Below are positions 52,501-59,146 of a DNA stretch of 64,000 nt, piece by piece; the stretch's first letter is position 1, and each line of letters begins with the position of its first letter. The position numbers and the translations under genes are program-made. The notes beneath the pieces were generated by a model. That model saw nothing but the letters and a program-made list of their open reading frames with translations. It was not told the origin of the DNA and ran no database searches. The stretch is taken from positions 214,684,517-214,748,516 of the forward strand of contig JARDYH010000004.1 of assembly GCA_029215795.1 (NCBI GenBank), read 5' to 3'. Source of the stretch: Anniella stebbinsi. Its lineage: Eukaryota > Chordata > Lepidosauria > Squamata > Anniellidae.

Positions 52501-54759
52501 GAGACCATAATCTGCCTAGATGTTATGAGTAGATTTGCAAATACATTGTATAAATTCTCTGCAATTCCTACATTTTCAACATAACCCTGAAACCTTCACA
52601 ATGCCTGACTTATCAGCTGCCCCCTAAAGTAAGATCTCTTTAGGACCTGGGCGGCAGCAGAACATGGATTACTGATTAATTTGTGTGGGGCAGGGCAGAA
52701 CACACACCTGCCTTTCCCCCTCATCACCATTTTCAAACAAACACACTCCCTATGACATGGCTTTTAATCATAATCGTAATCATAAACAGGTGTGCACAAG
52801 AGGTGTGTCAGGTGTGCCTAGGCACACCCTAATGTCTCAAGCAATAAGGGCCGAATTGAGGGGGGCATTGAGTAGGGATCCAGATGCAGTGAGAACTGCT
52901 CTCCAGCTGCCCTTCTGCTGCTTCGCTGCCATACCAAAGAACTGTTGCCTCCAAGAGAGCACCATTGCTCCCAGCAGCAGGAACGAAAAGGAATTGCTCT
53001 GCTGGGAGCTTTTCTGCCAGGAGCTGGGCCCCCTCAGCTACTAGGCCTCTGCTAGAGCAGCTGCAATGGCCCTCCCACAGTAAGCAAGCCAAATGCAGAG
53101 TAGGGCATTAGTATCTACAGTGTTTAACAAACAAATGAATAAAATAATGTCCTTTATGACTGAGTGTTCAATAAATGTTTGCTTTTAAAAAAATCCCTCG
53201 GAGTACATTCTAATGAAATGTGCTGCACACACCTATGATCATAAATAAGAATATACCATAGTTAGGCATAATGCCTGAATAGGGCTAATTATGGGCCTGT
53301 TCAGACAACACACTCAGCCATGGTTAGGCTGCTAACCTTTTCGCAGTACATGGTTAGTGAGCGTGTTTAAACAGTGGTTATGTAGCCACCTCGGTTAGGA
53401 ATGGTTCACACGACATGCTAAGCCATAATGTTTAGCTCAAGGTGCTTAACCACAGTGGCTTTGTGTGTTGTCTGAACAGGGTCATTACTTTCATATTGCA
53501 AGTGGGGGCAGAAATACTGAATGACAATGGTTTGCCTAAAGCTGCCCAGTGACCATCATAGCTGAGAGGAGGAATGTACTGGGGAAGAAGTCCCATTATT
53601 CATCCTTTTATCCTGCATTAGCACGAAGAAGAGAATGAAATGCAAACTATGCCACCCCACCCCTACCCCTTTTGAATGAAACCACATTGTAACAACTAAA
53701 CTAAGCTCTCTGGGAACTTCGCTACACATTAACAATGACATGATTAGCAGTCACCTCACAGTTTGTTTTTTTTAGAAATTAAACACCAGGTTTGGGTCAG
53801 AGGAGATTGTGATTGGCACTATAATGTGCCCGCAAGGGTGGAGGGAGTTTAAACCTCCTTCTCAGCCACTGTTTTCGAAAAAAAATCCCCCATCTCATGT
53901 GGCAATTAAGGATTAAGGGGGGAAACTCCGTACGTCATTAATGTTACAAACAGGCAGGCCCTTTGCTTTGGCTATGCCTTTCATAATTTTATTTGGTTCT
54001 TTATCTTCAAAGGCACTGCAGGTTAATGAGCTTGTAGGTCTAGAGTTCTGCAACCCTGGATCACCTGAGACAAATCCTAACTGCACGGACGTTAGCAAAG
54101 GGTAAGTGTGATATCTGTTTATTCTAAACCCTTGTACCTTAGTAGGTTGGGGGCATCAGATACCTTGGCAGGATGATTGGTCACATTCATTCATAAGGCA
54201 TTATTATTAATGGATGTTGTTCTGAATCTATTTAAATGAGGAGTCCCTGATTGGGAGCCCTCAAACCAAATTGGGCCTCCTGAGCAATGCTTCCCTATGT
54301 AAAATGACCTTATTGCATTAAGTACAAAAACACTGAGAGCAAGTTCTGCTGGTTCTGACAAAAACCTGAGCAGATTCACCACCCCACTGACTTCGGAGCC
54401 ACCAGCTTCCACTGCAGAAATCTTTTTGAATCCTACCTGGAGATCCTTATGGTTGAAGTTAGGACATTCTGCACCCAAAGTAAACACTCTAGCTGTAGCC
54501 CTTCCCGTCAAGAAAAGGGCTTCTCTTGGGAAAAGTCTGAGGGGAATTATTCTAATCCATTGCAAACAGAGGATTATTCACAAAACTTCTTCATGTATTT
54601 CTTTGCAGATGCACTGCAGGAAAAGAGTATCTGACGAGCCAAGGGATCGATGCAACAACATGGGCGCTATGGCAGAATCATGTTGCGCTTGCTTGCATGA
54701 CTATCATTTTCCTTACAATTTCATATCTGAAGTTGCGTTTCATGAAAAAGTTCTCTTAA
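30074..54759 (+). CDS. ABCG2: ABCG2 (BCRP) half-transporter, complete coding region in 15 exons
   Basis: The joined exons give 1,965 nt, a 654-residue protein (human is 655). ABCG2 is an ATP-driven plasma-membrane exporter of urate, porphyrins and many drugs, working as a homodimer. The N-terminal nucleotide-binding domain has Walker [10 protein letters not shown] (K84), Q-loop VVQDD, signature ISGGERKR (S185), Walker [13 protein letters not shown] (E209) and the H-loop histidine H241. Six membrane segments follow (about 390-645). R478 and F435 correspond to human R482 and F439, residues that affect substrate choice and binding. The third extracellular loop has C588, C599 and C606. The start is the first ATG in exon 2, with an untranslated leader upstream. 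All exon phases are consistent and no frame damage is present. Regulation cannot be read, since the first exon was not identified. Confidence 0.97.
30905..30980 (+). repeat. L2-like LINE 3' tail in intron 2
   Basis: Has the tail motif GCCGCCCAGAGAGCTTCGGC followed by GTAATAAATAAATAAATGAA. The upstream AT-rich part may belong to the same insertion. Confidence 0.7.
31612..31733. repeat. Palindromic 'CCAGATGTGTTGGACT' MITE in intron 2
   Basis: Mirror halves: TGGTGCCCTCTGGATATTTT and GGAGTTGTAGTCCAACAACT. Decayed. Confidence 0.65.
31785..32590 (+). mobile_element. CR1 LINE 3' end, interrupted by an L2 tail and a SINE
   Basis: CR1 3' sequence (GACAACATGATAGAGGCTTA, GTGGAACTTCTTGCCACAAG, ATCAATGGCTACTAGTCATG) runs to about 32,150. 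It resumes at about 32,440 with CTTGTGGGCTTCCTAGAGGC and GTTGGCCACTGTGAGAAACC. Between them lie a minus-strand L2 tail (32,150-32,255) and a minus-strand tRNA-like SINE (32,260-32,437). Confidence 0.75.
32260..32437 (-). mobile_element. tRNA-like SINE (second family), minus strand
   Basis: Reading the minus strand: CACTGGTAGAGCACATGCTT (A box region), GGTTCAATCC (B box), then ACTGACTGGCAG-complement and the ending GAAGCTTCCTATG-like tail. Related copies are at 33,430 (minus), 40,000 (plus), 44,150 (minus) and 46,215 (plus). The tRNA likeness is in the SINE, not a functional tRNA gene. Confidence 0.75.
32878..32937 (+). CDS. ABCG2: ABCG2 exon 3 (Walker A)
   Basis: A 60-bp exon between TTTGCAG and GTAAGT. 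It encodes [20 protein letters not shown], the ATP-binding P-loop. Confidence 0.97.
33430..33625 (-). mobile_element. tRNA-like SINE (second family), minus strand, intron 3
   Basis: Starts with CATAGGAAGCTGCCTTACAC, which is the 3' end in reverse. It continues through the conserved GACACTGACTGGTAGTGG and a decayed B box (GGGACCATCT). It is older than the copy at 46,215. Confidence 0.7.
33690..33875 (-). mobile_element. CR1 LINE 3' end, minus strand, intron 3
   Basis: Reverse complement of the CR1 3' end: GGCTAGTAGCCATTGATAAC (reverse of CTACTAGCC.. sequence) and CAATAGGCCTCTGC. The orientation is opposite to the fragment at 31.8 kb. Confidence 0.6.
34336..34852 (+). repeat. ~520-bp interspersed repeat with inverted CCAAT boxes, copy 2, intron 3
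   Basis: Shares with copy 1 (15,150) the AGCGGCCATTTGGCTC, CCAATCAGG (34,608), ATTGGCTGGG (34,629), GACAGACGGCAGATG and TGCCACTGAGGATCCA blocks. CCAAT and ATTGG face each other in both copies. A third, inverted, partial copy is at 63,575-63,900. Confidence 0.72.
35490..35665 (-). mobile_element. LINE 3' tail (family shared with 50,870), minus strand, intron 3
   Basis: GCATTTTATCCCACCCTTTA, CCCAAGGCAACTTACAAAGA, AGAAATAAGATAG and AAGCACAAAAGGAAAGGGGA are shared almost base for base with 50,870-51,040. L2/CR1-like tail; coding part absent. Confidence 0.65.
35932..36046 (+). CDS. ABCG2: ABCG2 exon 4 (to Q-loop)
   Basis: A 115-bp exon between TTTTAG and GTAATT. It encodes [20 protein letters not shown] and on to YVVQ; the Q-loop glutamine closes the exon in phase 0. 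Confidence 0.97.
36329..36481 (+). CDS. ABCG2: ABCG2 exon 5
   Basis: A 153-bp phase-0 exon between TTCAG and GTAACG, encoding [20 protein letters not shown] through KVADSK (helical subdomain). Confidence 0.97.
37490..37840 (-). mobile_element. LINE 3' end, same family as 49,312, minus strand, intron 5
   Basis: The first ~135 bases (ACAACAACAATCTTTATTTA through GAGATAAGGGG) are nearly identical to the 3' UTR of the LINE at 49,312. Unlike that copy, it continues with extra 3' sequence encoding [18 protein letters not shown] in reverse. So the copy at 49,312 either carries a deletion here or belongs to a shorter subfamily. Confidence 0.8.
38089..38597. repeat. ~500-bp DNA-transposon-like repeat with ~26-bp inverted ends, intron 5
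   Basis: The left end CAATGGCTCAGTTCGAACGA and the right end CGTCTGAACTGAGCCAATG are inverted repeats extending to ATTAAGC/GCCTAAT. The interior is GC-rich and contains a second complementary pair (ACTTTAAACAACGG and CCGTTGTTTAAAGT). No transposase. A related copy at about 47,552-48,118 is split by a GCGCAT repeat. Confidence 0.75.
38679..38836 (+). CDS. ABCG2: ABCG2 exon 6 (signature and Walker B)
   Basis: A 158-bp exon between CATTAG and GTAATT. It carries ISGGERKR and [15 protein letters not shown], the ABC signature and Walker B with catalytic glutamate. Confidence 0.97.
39135..39255 (-). repeat. L2-like LINE 3' tail, minus strand, intron 6
   Basis: TTTCATTTCTATACTGCCCA..GCTGAAGCTCTCTGAGCAAT is the reversed L2 tail seen at 9,820 and 10,680. 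No coding sequence remains. Confidence 0.65.
39330..39525. repeat. hAT-type MITE 'GGAGGCTGGTGGCTCCGATGTC', intron 6
   Basis: The mirror-image ends are GGAGGATAGTGGCTCTGATG on the left and CATCAAAGTCACCAGCCTC on the right. The family also occurs at 44,324, 46,093, 54,335 and 59,147. It is assigned to hAT from the 8-bp target duplication at 46,085. Confidence 0.75.
39663..39814 (+). CDS. ABCG2: ABCG2 exon 7 (H-loop)
   Basis: A 152-bp exon between GTGCAG and GTAAGC. It encodes [20 protein letters not shown] with the switch histidine, then [18 protein letters not shown]. Confidence 0.97.
39985..40175 (+). mobile_element. tRNA-like SINE (second family), plus strand, intron 7
   Basis: The A box region GGCTCACTGGCAGAGCG and the B box GGTTCGATCCC are well preserved. 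The body CTGAAAGCCTGGAGAGGTAC, CAACCAGTGCTGACAATG and GCTCTAGATGGAACC follows. Confidence 0.8.
40505..40547. repeat. (GATA)n microsatellite, intron 7
   Basis: About ten tandem TAGA/GATA units. Confidence 0.95.
41353..41457 (+). CDS. ABCG2: ABCG2 exon 8
   Basis: A 105-bp exon between TTTGCAG and GTATGC, encoding [20 protein letters not shown] and the start of the variable linker. Confidence 0.96.
   Translation, partial: VMSANHITIRPTSFWMSLMETRQLLLLTRLMKLI
41782..41964 (+). repeat. ~185-bp 'CCTGTTCAGAC' MITE, copy A, intron 8
   Basis: The ends CCTGTTCAGACGACATGCTA and TATTGTCTGAACAGG are inverted. Inner mirror sequences GCTAAGCCACGGTGGTTAAG and TTAACTATAGCTTAGC follow. Other copies are at 44,492 (plus), 53,293 (minus) and 62,845 (plus, split by a SINE). 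Confidence 0.8.
42158..42399 (+). CDS. ABCG2: ABCG2 exon 9 (linker to membrane domain)
   Basis: A 242-bp exon between CCTAAAG and GTAAGC. It encodes the linker ([20 protein letters not shown]) and [20 protein letters not shown] just before membrane helix 1. The linker differs from human by short indels, as is usual for this region. Confidence 0.96.
42947..43272 (+). repeat. GCGCAT-rich MITE-like repeat, copy 5, intron 9
   Basis: Starts CCCCTCTACAAGAATTCGG and ends CTCTTGTAGAGGCACC. Many CpGs are decayed. CTGA flanks both sides (42,941 and 43,273), which may be a short target duplication or chance. Confidence 0.85.
44150..44290 (-). mobile_element. tRNA-like SINE fragment (second family), minus strand, intron 9
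   Basis: TATACTGACTGGCAATGGTT, CCCAGCCCTAGCCAGAGATG and the tRNA-like end GAGCTCTACTACTGAGCTGA, all in reverse orientation. The 3' tail is missing. Confidence 0.7.
44324..44420 (+). repeat. hAT-type MITE half copy, intron 9
   Basis: The left end CAGTGGAGGCTGGTGGCTCC is intact and runs through GTCAGAGCTCTAAAGGAGGT. The right half is lost. Confidence 0.7.
44492..44677 (+). repeat. ~185-bp 'CCTGTTCAGAC' MITE, copy B, intron 9
   Basis: Same ends and interior as copy A (CCTGTTCAGATGACATGC and GTTGTCTGAATAGG). Followed by related AACCATAG/CTATGGTT-rich palindromic sequence to about 44,870. Confidence 0.8.
45021..45103 (+). CDS. ABCG2: ABCG2 exon 10 (TM1)
   Basis: An 83-bp exon between TTTCAG and GTGAGA, encoding hydrophobic [20 protein letters not shown], the first membrane helix. 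Confidence 0.96.
45557..45782. repeat. Inverted repeat with 54-bp arms, intron 10
   Basis: GACTGGGTTGAGGG..GCCCCCTGCACTAGGCCCTC..GAGCCAG at 45,557-45,610 is repeated inverted at 45,729-45,782 with few mismatches, separated by ~118 bp. Probably a MITE or a foldback. Confidence 0.75.
46093..46198. repeat. hAT-type MITE with 8-bp target duplication, intron 10
   Basis: Starts CAGTGGAGGCTGGTGGCTCC and ends GGAGCCACCAGCCTCCATTG. The flanks TCCATTTG (46,085-46,092) and TCCACTTG (46,199-46,206) match at 7 of 8 bases, as expected of hAT transposition. It is the shortest copy, essentially two mirror-image ends. Confidence 0.85.
46215..46400 (+). mobile_element. tRNA-like SINE (second family), plus strand, intron 10
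   Basis: TAGCTCAATGAGAGAACATC (A box), GGTTCAATCCC (B box), GTTGCCAGTCAGGGCTGGCA and the 3' end GACTCAGTTATAAGGCAGCT TCC are all present. Best-preserved copy in the window. Confidence 0.85.
46517..46606 (+). CDS. ABCG2: ABCG2 exon 11 (TM2)
   Basis: A 90-bp exon between CCATAG and GTAAGT, encoding [20 protein letters not shown]. It includes F435, equivalent to the substrate-stacking F439 of human. Confidence 0.96.
46783..47099. repeat. Two mariner-like MITEs in head-to-head inverted array, intron 11
   Basis: Copy one spans about 46,783-46,954, from TAGAGTGACCAGATAAAATC to ATATGGCCACTCTA. Copy two follows in reverse and ends GGATTTTATCTGGTCAG. The two form a near-perfect inverted repeat with arms of about 130 bp and a ~40-bp spacer. 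Related to the element at 16,118. Confidence 0.82.
47552..48118. repeat. 'GGCTCAG' DNA-transposon-like repeat, second copy, split
   Basis: The left tip CAATGGCTCAG (47,552-47,562) and the right tip CGTCTGAATTGAGTCAATG (about 48,100-48,118) match the termini of the element at 38,089. The terminal repeat is broken after GGCTCAG by the GCGCAT repeat and resumes at TTTAGACAACACAATAAGC. Confidence 0.7.
47562..47905 (+). repeat. GCGCAT-rich MITE-like repeat, copy 6 (full length), intron 11
   Basis: Runs from GTCCCCTCTACAAGGATT to CTCTTGTAGAGGCAGCC, about 344 bp. I count 12 GCGC tetramers. It contains the perfect 18-bp palindrome CGATTATGCGCATAATCG at about 47,590-47,608. It is inserted into the terminal repeat of another element. 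Confidence 0.9.
48257..48381 (+). CDS. ABCG2: ABCG2 exon 12 (TM3), GC splice donor
   Basis: A 125-bp exon after TTTTAG, encoding [20 protein letters not shown] and [11 protein letters not shown] (R478 equals human R482). The frame requires the exon to end at 48,381, where the donor is GCAAGT. That is a GC-AG intron with an otherwise perfect donor. Confidence 0.95.
49024..49178 (+). CDS. ABCG2: ABCG2 exon 13 (TM4-5 region)
   Basis: A 155-bp exon between TCAAAG and GTGAGT, encoding [20 protein letters not shown] and [19 protein letters not shown]. Confidence 0.96.
49218..50103. repeat. Palindromic MITE split by a LINE, intron 13
   Basis: The left part CAAGCTGGTGCATTCCAGAT..CTAACACATCTGGAGG (to 49,311) continues after the LINE as AACACATCTGGAGGGCACCA (from 50,076). 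Outer ends CAAGCTGGTGC and GCACCAGCTTG are inverted. Confidence 0.8.
49312..50075 (-). mobile_element. 5'-truncated LINE with perfect 14-bp target duplication, intron 13
   Basis: Minus-strand reverse-transcriptase sequence includes [18 protein letters not shown] (catalytic YADD), [32 protein letters not shown] and [20 protein letters not shown], then an ACAACAACAA-ended 3' UTR shared with 37,490. AACACATCTGGAGG flanks it exactly at 49,298-49,311 and 50,076-50,089. The clade is a jockey/I-group type such as Ingi/Vingi or R4; I cannot decide. The open frame continues upstream into host DNA, which is not LINE. It lacks the RT N-terminus and endonuclease, so it is immobile. Confidence 0.9.
50870..51075 (-). 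mobile_element. LINE 3' tail (family shared with 35,490), minus strand, intron 13
   Basis: Shares CAAGGCAACTTACAAAGA, AGAAATAAGACAG, AAGCACAAAAGGAAAGGGG and TTAGTTGCAAAGTTCAGCA with 35,490-35,700. A TTATTTATTTA tail lies at the left edge. Confidence 0.65.
51934..52023 (+). CDS. ABCG2: ABCG2 exon 14
   Basis: A 90-bp phase-0 exon between CCTGCAG and GTAAGT, encoding [20 protein letters not shown] and [10 protein letters not shown]. Confidence 0.96.
52787..53237 (+). repeat. ~450-bp non-autonomous hAT-like element, copy 1, intron 14
   Basis: Starts CAGGTGTGCACAAGAGGTGT and ends GCACACACCTATG. ATCATAAA flanks it exactly at 52,779-52,786 and 53,238-53,245, an 8-bp target duplication. The second copy is at 57,187. 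The interior has no transposase; the ~119-codon open frame is not conserved in copy 2. Confidence 0.85.
53293..53480 (-). repeat. ~185-bp 'CCTGTTCAGAC' MITE, copy C, intron 14
   Basis: Inverted relative to copies A and B: starts GGCCTGTTCAGACAACACAC and ends GTGTTGTCTGAACAGGG. It lies just right of the hAT-like element. Confidence 0.8.
54013..54101 (+). CDS. ABCG2: ABCG2 exon 15 (third extracellular loop)
   Basis: An 89-bp exon between TTCAAAG and GTAAGT, encoding [20 protein letters not shown] then [10 protein letters not shown]. Two of the three loop cysteines lie here. The human N596 site is absent; an NCT sequon appears instead at N598. Confidence 0.95.
54335..54414 (-). repeat. hAT-type MITE half copy, intron 15
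   Basis: Right-end half only: CACCCCACTGACTTCGGAGC CACCAGC TTCCACTG. Ends about 195 bp before exon 16. Confidence 0.7.
54609..54759 (+). CDS. ABCG2: ABCG2 exon 16 (TM6, stop)
   Basis: The acceptor TTTGCAG precedes 54,609. It encodes [14 protein letters not shown], then [20 protein letters not shown] and the basic tail RFMKKFS, with TAA at 54,757-54,759. The 3' UTR follows. Confidence 0.96.
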
Positions 54760-56845
54760 AACAAATACGTAAACCACTCCTGTGACACAGGTGCCCTGGG
54801 ATGTCATAAACAGAAGATGTAGAGCAGCTTTCCCCAATCCCATGTCCTCCAGACGTGTTGGACTACAGCTTCCATCATCCACAGCCAGCATGATGTTCGG
54901 AGTTGTAGCCCAACATGTCTAGAGTGTACCAGGCTGAATGGGCTGTTCTATTAACAGTCTTCTTTATCAGAATGTTTTGATTAAACATATAATGAACAAA
55001 AAATAGCACTACCAAATATTTTTGCACCTGAATATTACTATGTTCTACTGACAAAAGTTATTAGTGGCACTTGTTACCCCAACCAACCCAAATTCTGAAA
55101 AGCGGTCTCAAGTATAGGATATCTACCATGTTCCAATCAAATGGGAACATTTGTGACGCTCCTTAGGTTTCAGTAGCAGTGAGTTAATCATGTGCTTAAT
55201 CCTCCCATTGAAATCAATGGAACATGTAACGCTTGACTCTGGCTGGATCACACTTCTTAAAATAGAACAGTTTTTGGGAGGTTCTGGACATACTTCAAAG
55301 CGTGTAAGGTTTTTGCCACAAATAGATACAATTTCAGAGCAAGTACATTTTGGATGTTTAAAACTAAGCTGTTTTTGTCTGTATGGTTATAAAATACTAA
55401 GTTCTACTATTACTTTAGACCAGTGGTAGGCAATCTGGTGCTCTCCAGATGTTTTGGATTCTTAACTCCCTTAATCCCTAACCATTGACTATGCTGGCTA
55501 GGGCTCATGGGAGTTATAGTCCCAAATTTCTGGACAGCACCAGGTTGCCTTCCCCTGTTCTAGATAGCACTTTTGGTGTGTACAGAGCATGTCACAGATG
55601 AGCCCTTTACATGTGAAACCCCATCCATGTGCTCAATGAATGTTTGAGAAGAAGAGGCAGCTGGATTGCACCTGCTTGTTTTACCCCCCAGTGCCATGCA
55701 ACCTGCTGGCACCCTGCCTTGGTGTCCACGTTTTTGATGCAGCGCCTTCTATGCGTTCACTGGATACCGTATGTGTCATTTGAACCTCCCTATGCTGTCA
55801 TTTAACTTGTCAGCAGCAACGTAAGGGGTGAACCAAACGTTATATAAAATGCAGATATCTAACAGATTTTTGTTAAAATAGGCAGTTTTGGGAGTGTGGG
55901 GAGAGACTGCTTTTCTCACTTCAATCATCTCTCCCCCCCCCCCCCCCAACCTTTTGCTTTCCACTAAAATGAACTTGCCCACAGGGCTGGCCCAGAACAT
56001 TTTACTGCCTTGAGGTGAAGGACAAGATGGCACCTCCCCATTCCATGTATAAAAATCGACCAGACTTGGTTGAATCGTACTTCAACACTCACAATGGGAT
56101 GGCTTCCTCCCTTGCATCCGAGTACCACAGGCTAGATTAGGGGGCTCAGGGCAAGCTGTATATGCTGCCTGGGCCAACTGCCTCACTTTGCCCTGCTTGT
56201 CCGCACATACAAAATGAAAGCTATGATTTCATTGTACTATTGTATTTATGCAATATCTTGTATTCCCCCCCCCCCCCCATCCTGAATTAGCATGCCTCAA
56301 ATTTAAGTTAGAAACGTTTCTATTTAGGGCATCATATTAATGGAAGAATTTTAGTATACAAATTATAACCAAATAGTTGAAGGATATCTGCGTATTATAC
56401 ATACTTTATGTAAATGATCATGTTCCTTGAAGTGCAATCAATTATAGACACCCAGTATTAATTCTTCAGGTCATTCATCCCCCACTACAATGAATGATCA
56501 ATATTTCCATTTTGTTTTGTAGCCTCTGTGCCTCATTCTGAGCTCAGGATGTGAGGGGAAATCTCAGCTGAGGGTGGGCACTGCATCTCTACCTCCATCC
56601 TTTATGTGTCGAATTTCCTATTAAGATTTCAAAAACCACAGTTGGGCAATACCTTTATTAAGACCAAGCAAAATGTCAGAATAGTGAGCAGGCTTTTAAG
56701 TTCTCCAAAACTCTTCATCAGAAAAGGGGGGGGGGGCAGGAAGAGCAAGAGGAAAAAACCCATCCAGCCTGGAGAACATAAAAGAGTTGTTCATGATTCT
56801 GTGATATTTTGCTTAGTGCTAATAAAGTATTGCTAAACTGTATAT
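54760..56845 (+). other. ABCG2: ABCG2 3' untranslated region (inferred)
   Basis: Non-coding sequence following the stop codon, up to the likely cleavage region after 56,826. It contains two palindromic MITEs (about 54,830-54,945 and 55,425-55,558) and C-runs at 55,928 and 56,265. Length (~2 kb) is plausible for this gene, but the end is inferred, not shown. Confidence 0.5.
56821..56826 (+). terminator. ABCG2: Candidate ABCG2 polyadenylation signal
   Basis: AATAAA about 2.06 kb after the stop, followed within 30 bases by a T/G-rich stretch (TATATTTTGTAAGGTTTTTT). An earlier ATTAAA at 54,980 could give a short 3' UTR. Confidence 0.5.
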
Positions 56846-57186
56846 TTTGTAAGGTTTTTTTAAAATTGTTCTTATAGAGCAGGGTGGCCAATTTGTAGGA
56901 CCAAACATCTGGAAGGCCACAAGTTGATCACCCCTGTTATTGACCTACCTTTGCATTTTACTTAGGATTGTAAGCCTGAGGGCACATTGTATCTATTATT
57001 TTTATTTGTTCAGTGCCTTGTTTCTGTAGTTATTCTGGAAATAAATAATATCAGATCCATCAAATTAATGTTTCCTGCTTTTCCTTTAAAATAAATGAAT
57101 AAAGACTGTGTTAAAAGCCCCCTCTACTGAGCTAATCAGTTCTGAGGAAGCATCCTCAATGTAAGGGTCCAGGGTAAGAAGACTAG

Positions 57187-57734
57187 CATAGGTGTGCACA
57201 AGGGGTGTGCTGGGTGTGCCCAGGCACATCCTAATGTCTCAAGCAATAAAAGCCAAATTGAGGGGGCCATTGAGTAAGGATCCAGAGGGGGATCCAGATG
57301 CAGCGGGAACAGTCCTCCGCTTGCCCTCCGGCTGCTCCACAGCCACCATCCCCAACAGCACGCCATTGCTTTAGGCAGCAGAAGCAAAAAGGAATCGCTC
57401 TTCCAGGAGCCTCTTTCGGCGAGCCACACTGCAAAGAGGACAGGACCCCCCCCAAAGGGTAATAGCACCTTGTAAGCCCCACTTATGGCCAGTATCACTA
57501 CAAAGCCCCACCAATGCTGGGGCCTGAGGGGCATCTTCTCATTCCCCCCACCTGCAACAGCCCTCCTGCAGTCAGGAAGTGGAACATGGAATAGGTCATG
57601 AGTGTCTACAGTGTTTAATAAATTAATAAAAATAATGTCCTTCATGAGTATTCAATAAATGTTGGCCTTTAAAAAATGTCTTTAAAAAATTACCCGGGTG
57701 TACACTCTAATGAAATGGGCTGTGCACACCTATG
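57187..57734 (+). repeat. ~550-bp non-autonomous hAT-like element, copy 2
   Basis: Starts CATAGGTGTGCACAAGGGGT and ends TGTGCACACCTATG. The flanks AAGACTAG and AAGACCAA agree at five of eight bases, a decayed target duplication. It matches copy 1 over most of its length but has extra sequence near 57,400-57,570. Confidence 0.82.
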
Positions 57735-58199
57735 AAGACCAACCTGACAGATGCACCCAAACCATGTCAAAATTAACCAATTTTAAAATGCAACAATATG
57801 CTTTCATGACTGTTGACTTGTGGATGTAAAAATAAATTCAGACTAAAGTATTAAAGAAATGGTGGGATTAATTTTTAAGGAGCAGGAAGACTTGCTTAAA
57901 TGAATTGGAGCACATGAGAAGGAAACCTGGATTCAGAGACAATCAAAGCAATGACTCTAAAAAGAAAATAACGGCTTTGTGTCAATGTCCACTTATGTAA
58001 ATACCCAGGCTGGGATACACTTTTTCAGGCTGTGAACCTCCCAGGGAGATTCAGCTATGAGCCAGTATACAAAAGGAATCAATAAAATGAAATTCGTTAT
58101 TGTAGTTGCATATATATGCACTCTGCATATGCAAAGTGCATCTATCTCTATGCAAAGTGCTTCCCCCACTTTTTGCACACAAGCAAAAAGAAGCAGCCT

Positions 58200-58640
58200 C
58201 CCCACCTCATGCGCGGGTACAACACCCGGAGGCCGATGGCGTCACTTTGCAGCTCTGCGCTCAGTCCCGACGACCCCATAATTCCGCAGCCCCGCCCCCT
58301 CCCTGCCCACACACTGCGCGGAGACGGAGGGGGGAGGGGGGGCGCGCCTGGCGAACTCTGGAACGCGGCCAACCGTTACTCGGCGCGCGCGGGGAGATGC
58401 GGATGGGAGGAGCCGACCTGGGCCCTCGGCGTTCTGCCGCCTTCACCCGCCACGCCCACCGGGACTCCTTGTGCCTGCCTGTGGGTGCCGTTTCCAGCGC
58501 ATGCGCGGCGCCTCAGCCGGGCTGCTGCTTTCTCCCCGGCAGCAGTAGCATCTTCAGCGCCGGGTAAATGAGGGCTGAGGGCGGCGGGAGGAGGGGGGTT
58601 GGGAAAGCGGCTCTTCAGAAGCCTGCGGAAAAGATAGTCG
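58200..58640. promoter_or_regulatory. CpG island, probable promoter of an unidentified transcript
   Basis: GC- and CpG-dense block unlike its AT-rich surroundings and not made of a recognised repeat. It holds a GC box (CCCCGCCCCCTCCC, about 58,290), an NRF1-like palindrome GCGCATGCGC at 58,497-58,506, CACGCCCAC at 58,452 and a possible donor GG/GTAAATGAG at about 58,563. No TATA box. These are features of housekeeping-type promoters. Overlapping open frames on both strands (up to 153 codons) look like compositional artefacts. Direction and target gene are unknown. Confidence 0.65.
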
Positions 58641-58914
58641 AGGAGTGCTCGTCGTTTGAGGGGTGGGGAATTTTCCTCTCCCAAAGTGGAAGCCACTCGT
58701 GGGAAACCACAAGCCCGGCTACCAGGCGGCTTTTCAAACGAGCTAAGGTTTCCCCCACCACGTCTACACGGGGGCTCGGGATTGGATTCGGAGTCGGGGA
58801 TGGCGTTAGTGCAGCTGGGTAATTTAAAACCCTGGGCTTAATGGGCCACATCCACACCAAGCAGGATAGGACACTATGAAAACGTTTTGCAAACTGCACA
58901 TGGAGGCAGGATCT

Positions 58915-59078
58915 ACACTACTGCTTTGTAACAGTAGTGACAACTGTTGGGTCCCAAGACACACTCCATATACAGTTTTCAAACCGTTTTCCAAGTGTCA
59001 TGTAGCCCTGGCCTCCTGGGAATCAACAGTTGTCACTACTGTTATAAACCGTTTTAAAACAGTAGTGTAGATCCTGCC
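58915..59078. repeat. ~164-bp palindromic MITE
   Basis: Starts GGCAGGATCTACACTACTG and ends CAGTAGTGTAGATCCTGCC, which are inverted repeats. A second inner pair is ACAGTAGTGACAACTGTTG and CAACAGTTGTCACTACTGTT. CATGG lies next to both ends, a possible short target duplication. Confidence 0.85.
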
Positions 59079-59146
59079 CATGGTCTTGTAGGGACTCTTT
59101 TTAGACAGCTGCGTGTATCAACTTCGGTTGAGAATAAACATGTGAG

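Noticed and set aside
52685..53044. 119-codon plus-strand frame as a gene
   Set aside because: It crosses the boundary of a hAT-like element at 52,787 and is not conserved in the second copy at 57,187.
58106..58696. Overlapping open frames of 106-153 codons in the CpG island as genes
   Set aside because: They occur in several frames on both strands, are Pro/Arg/Ala-rich from GC bias and show no domain.
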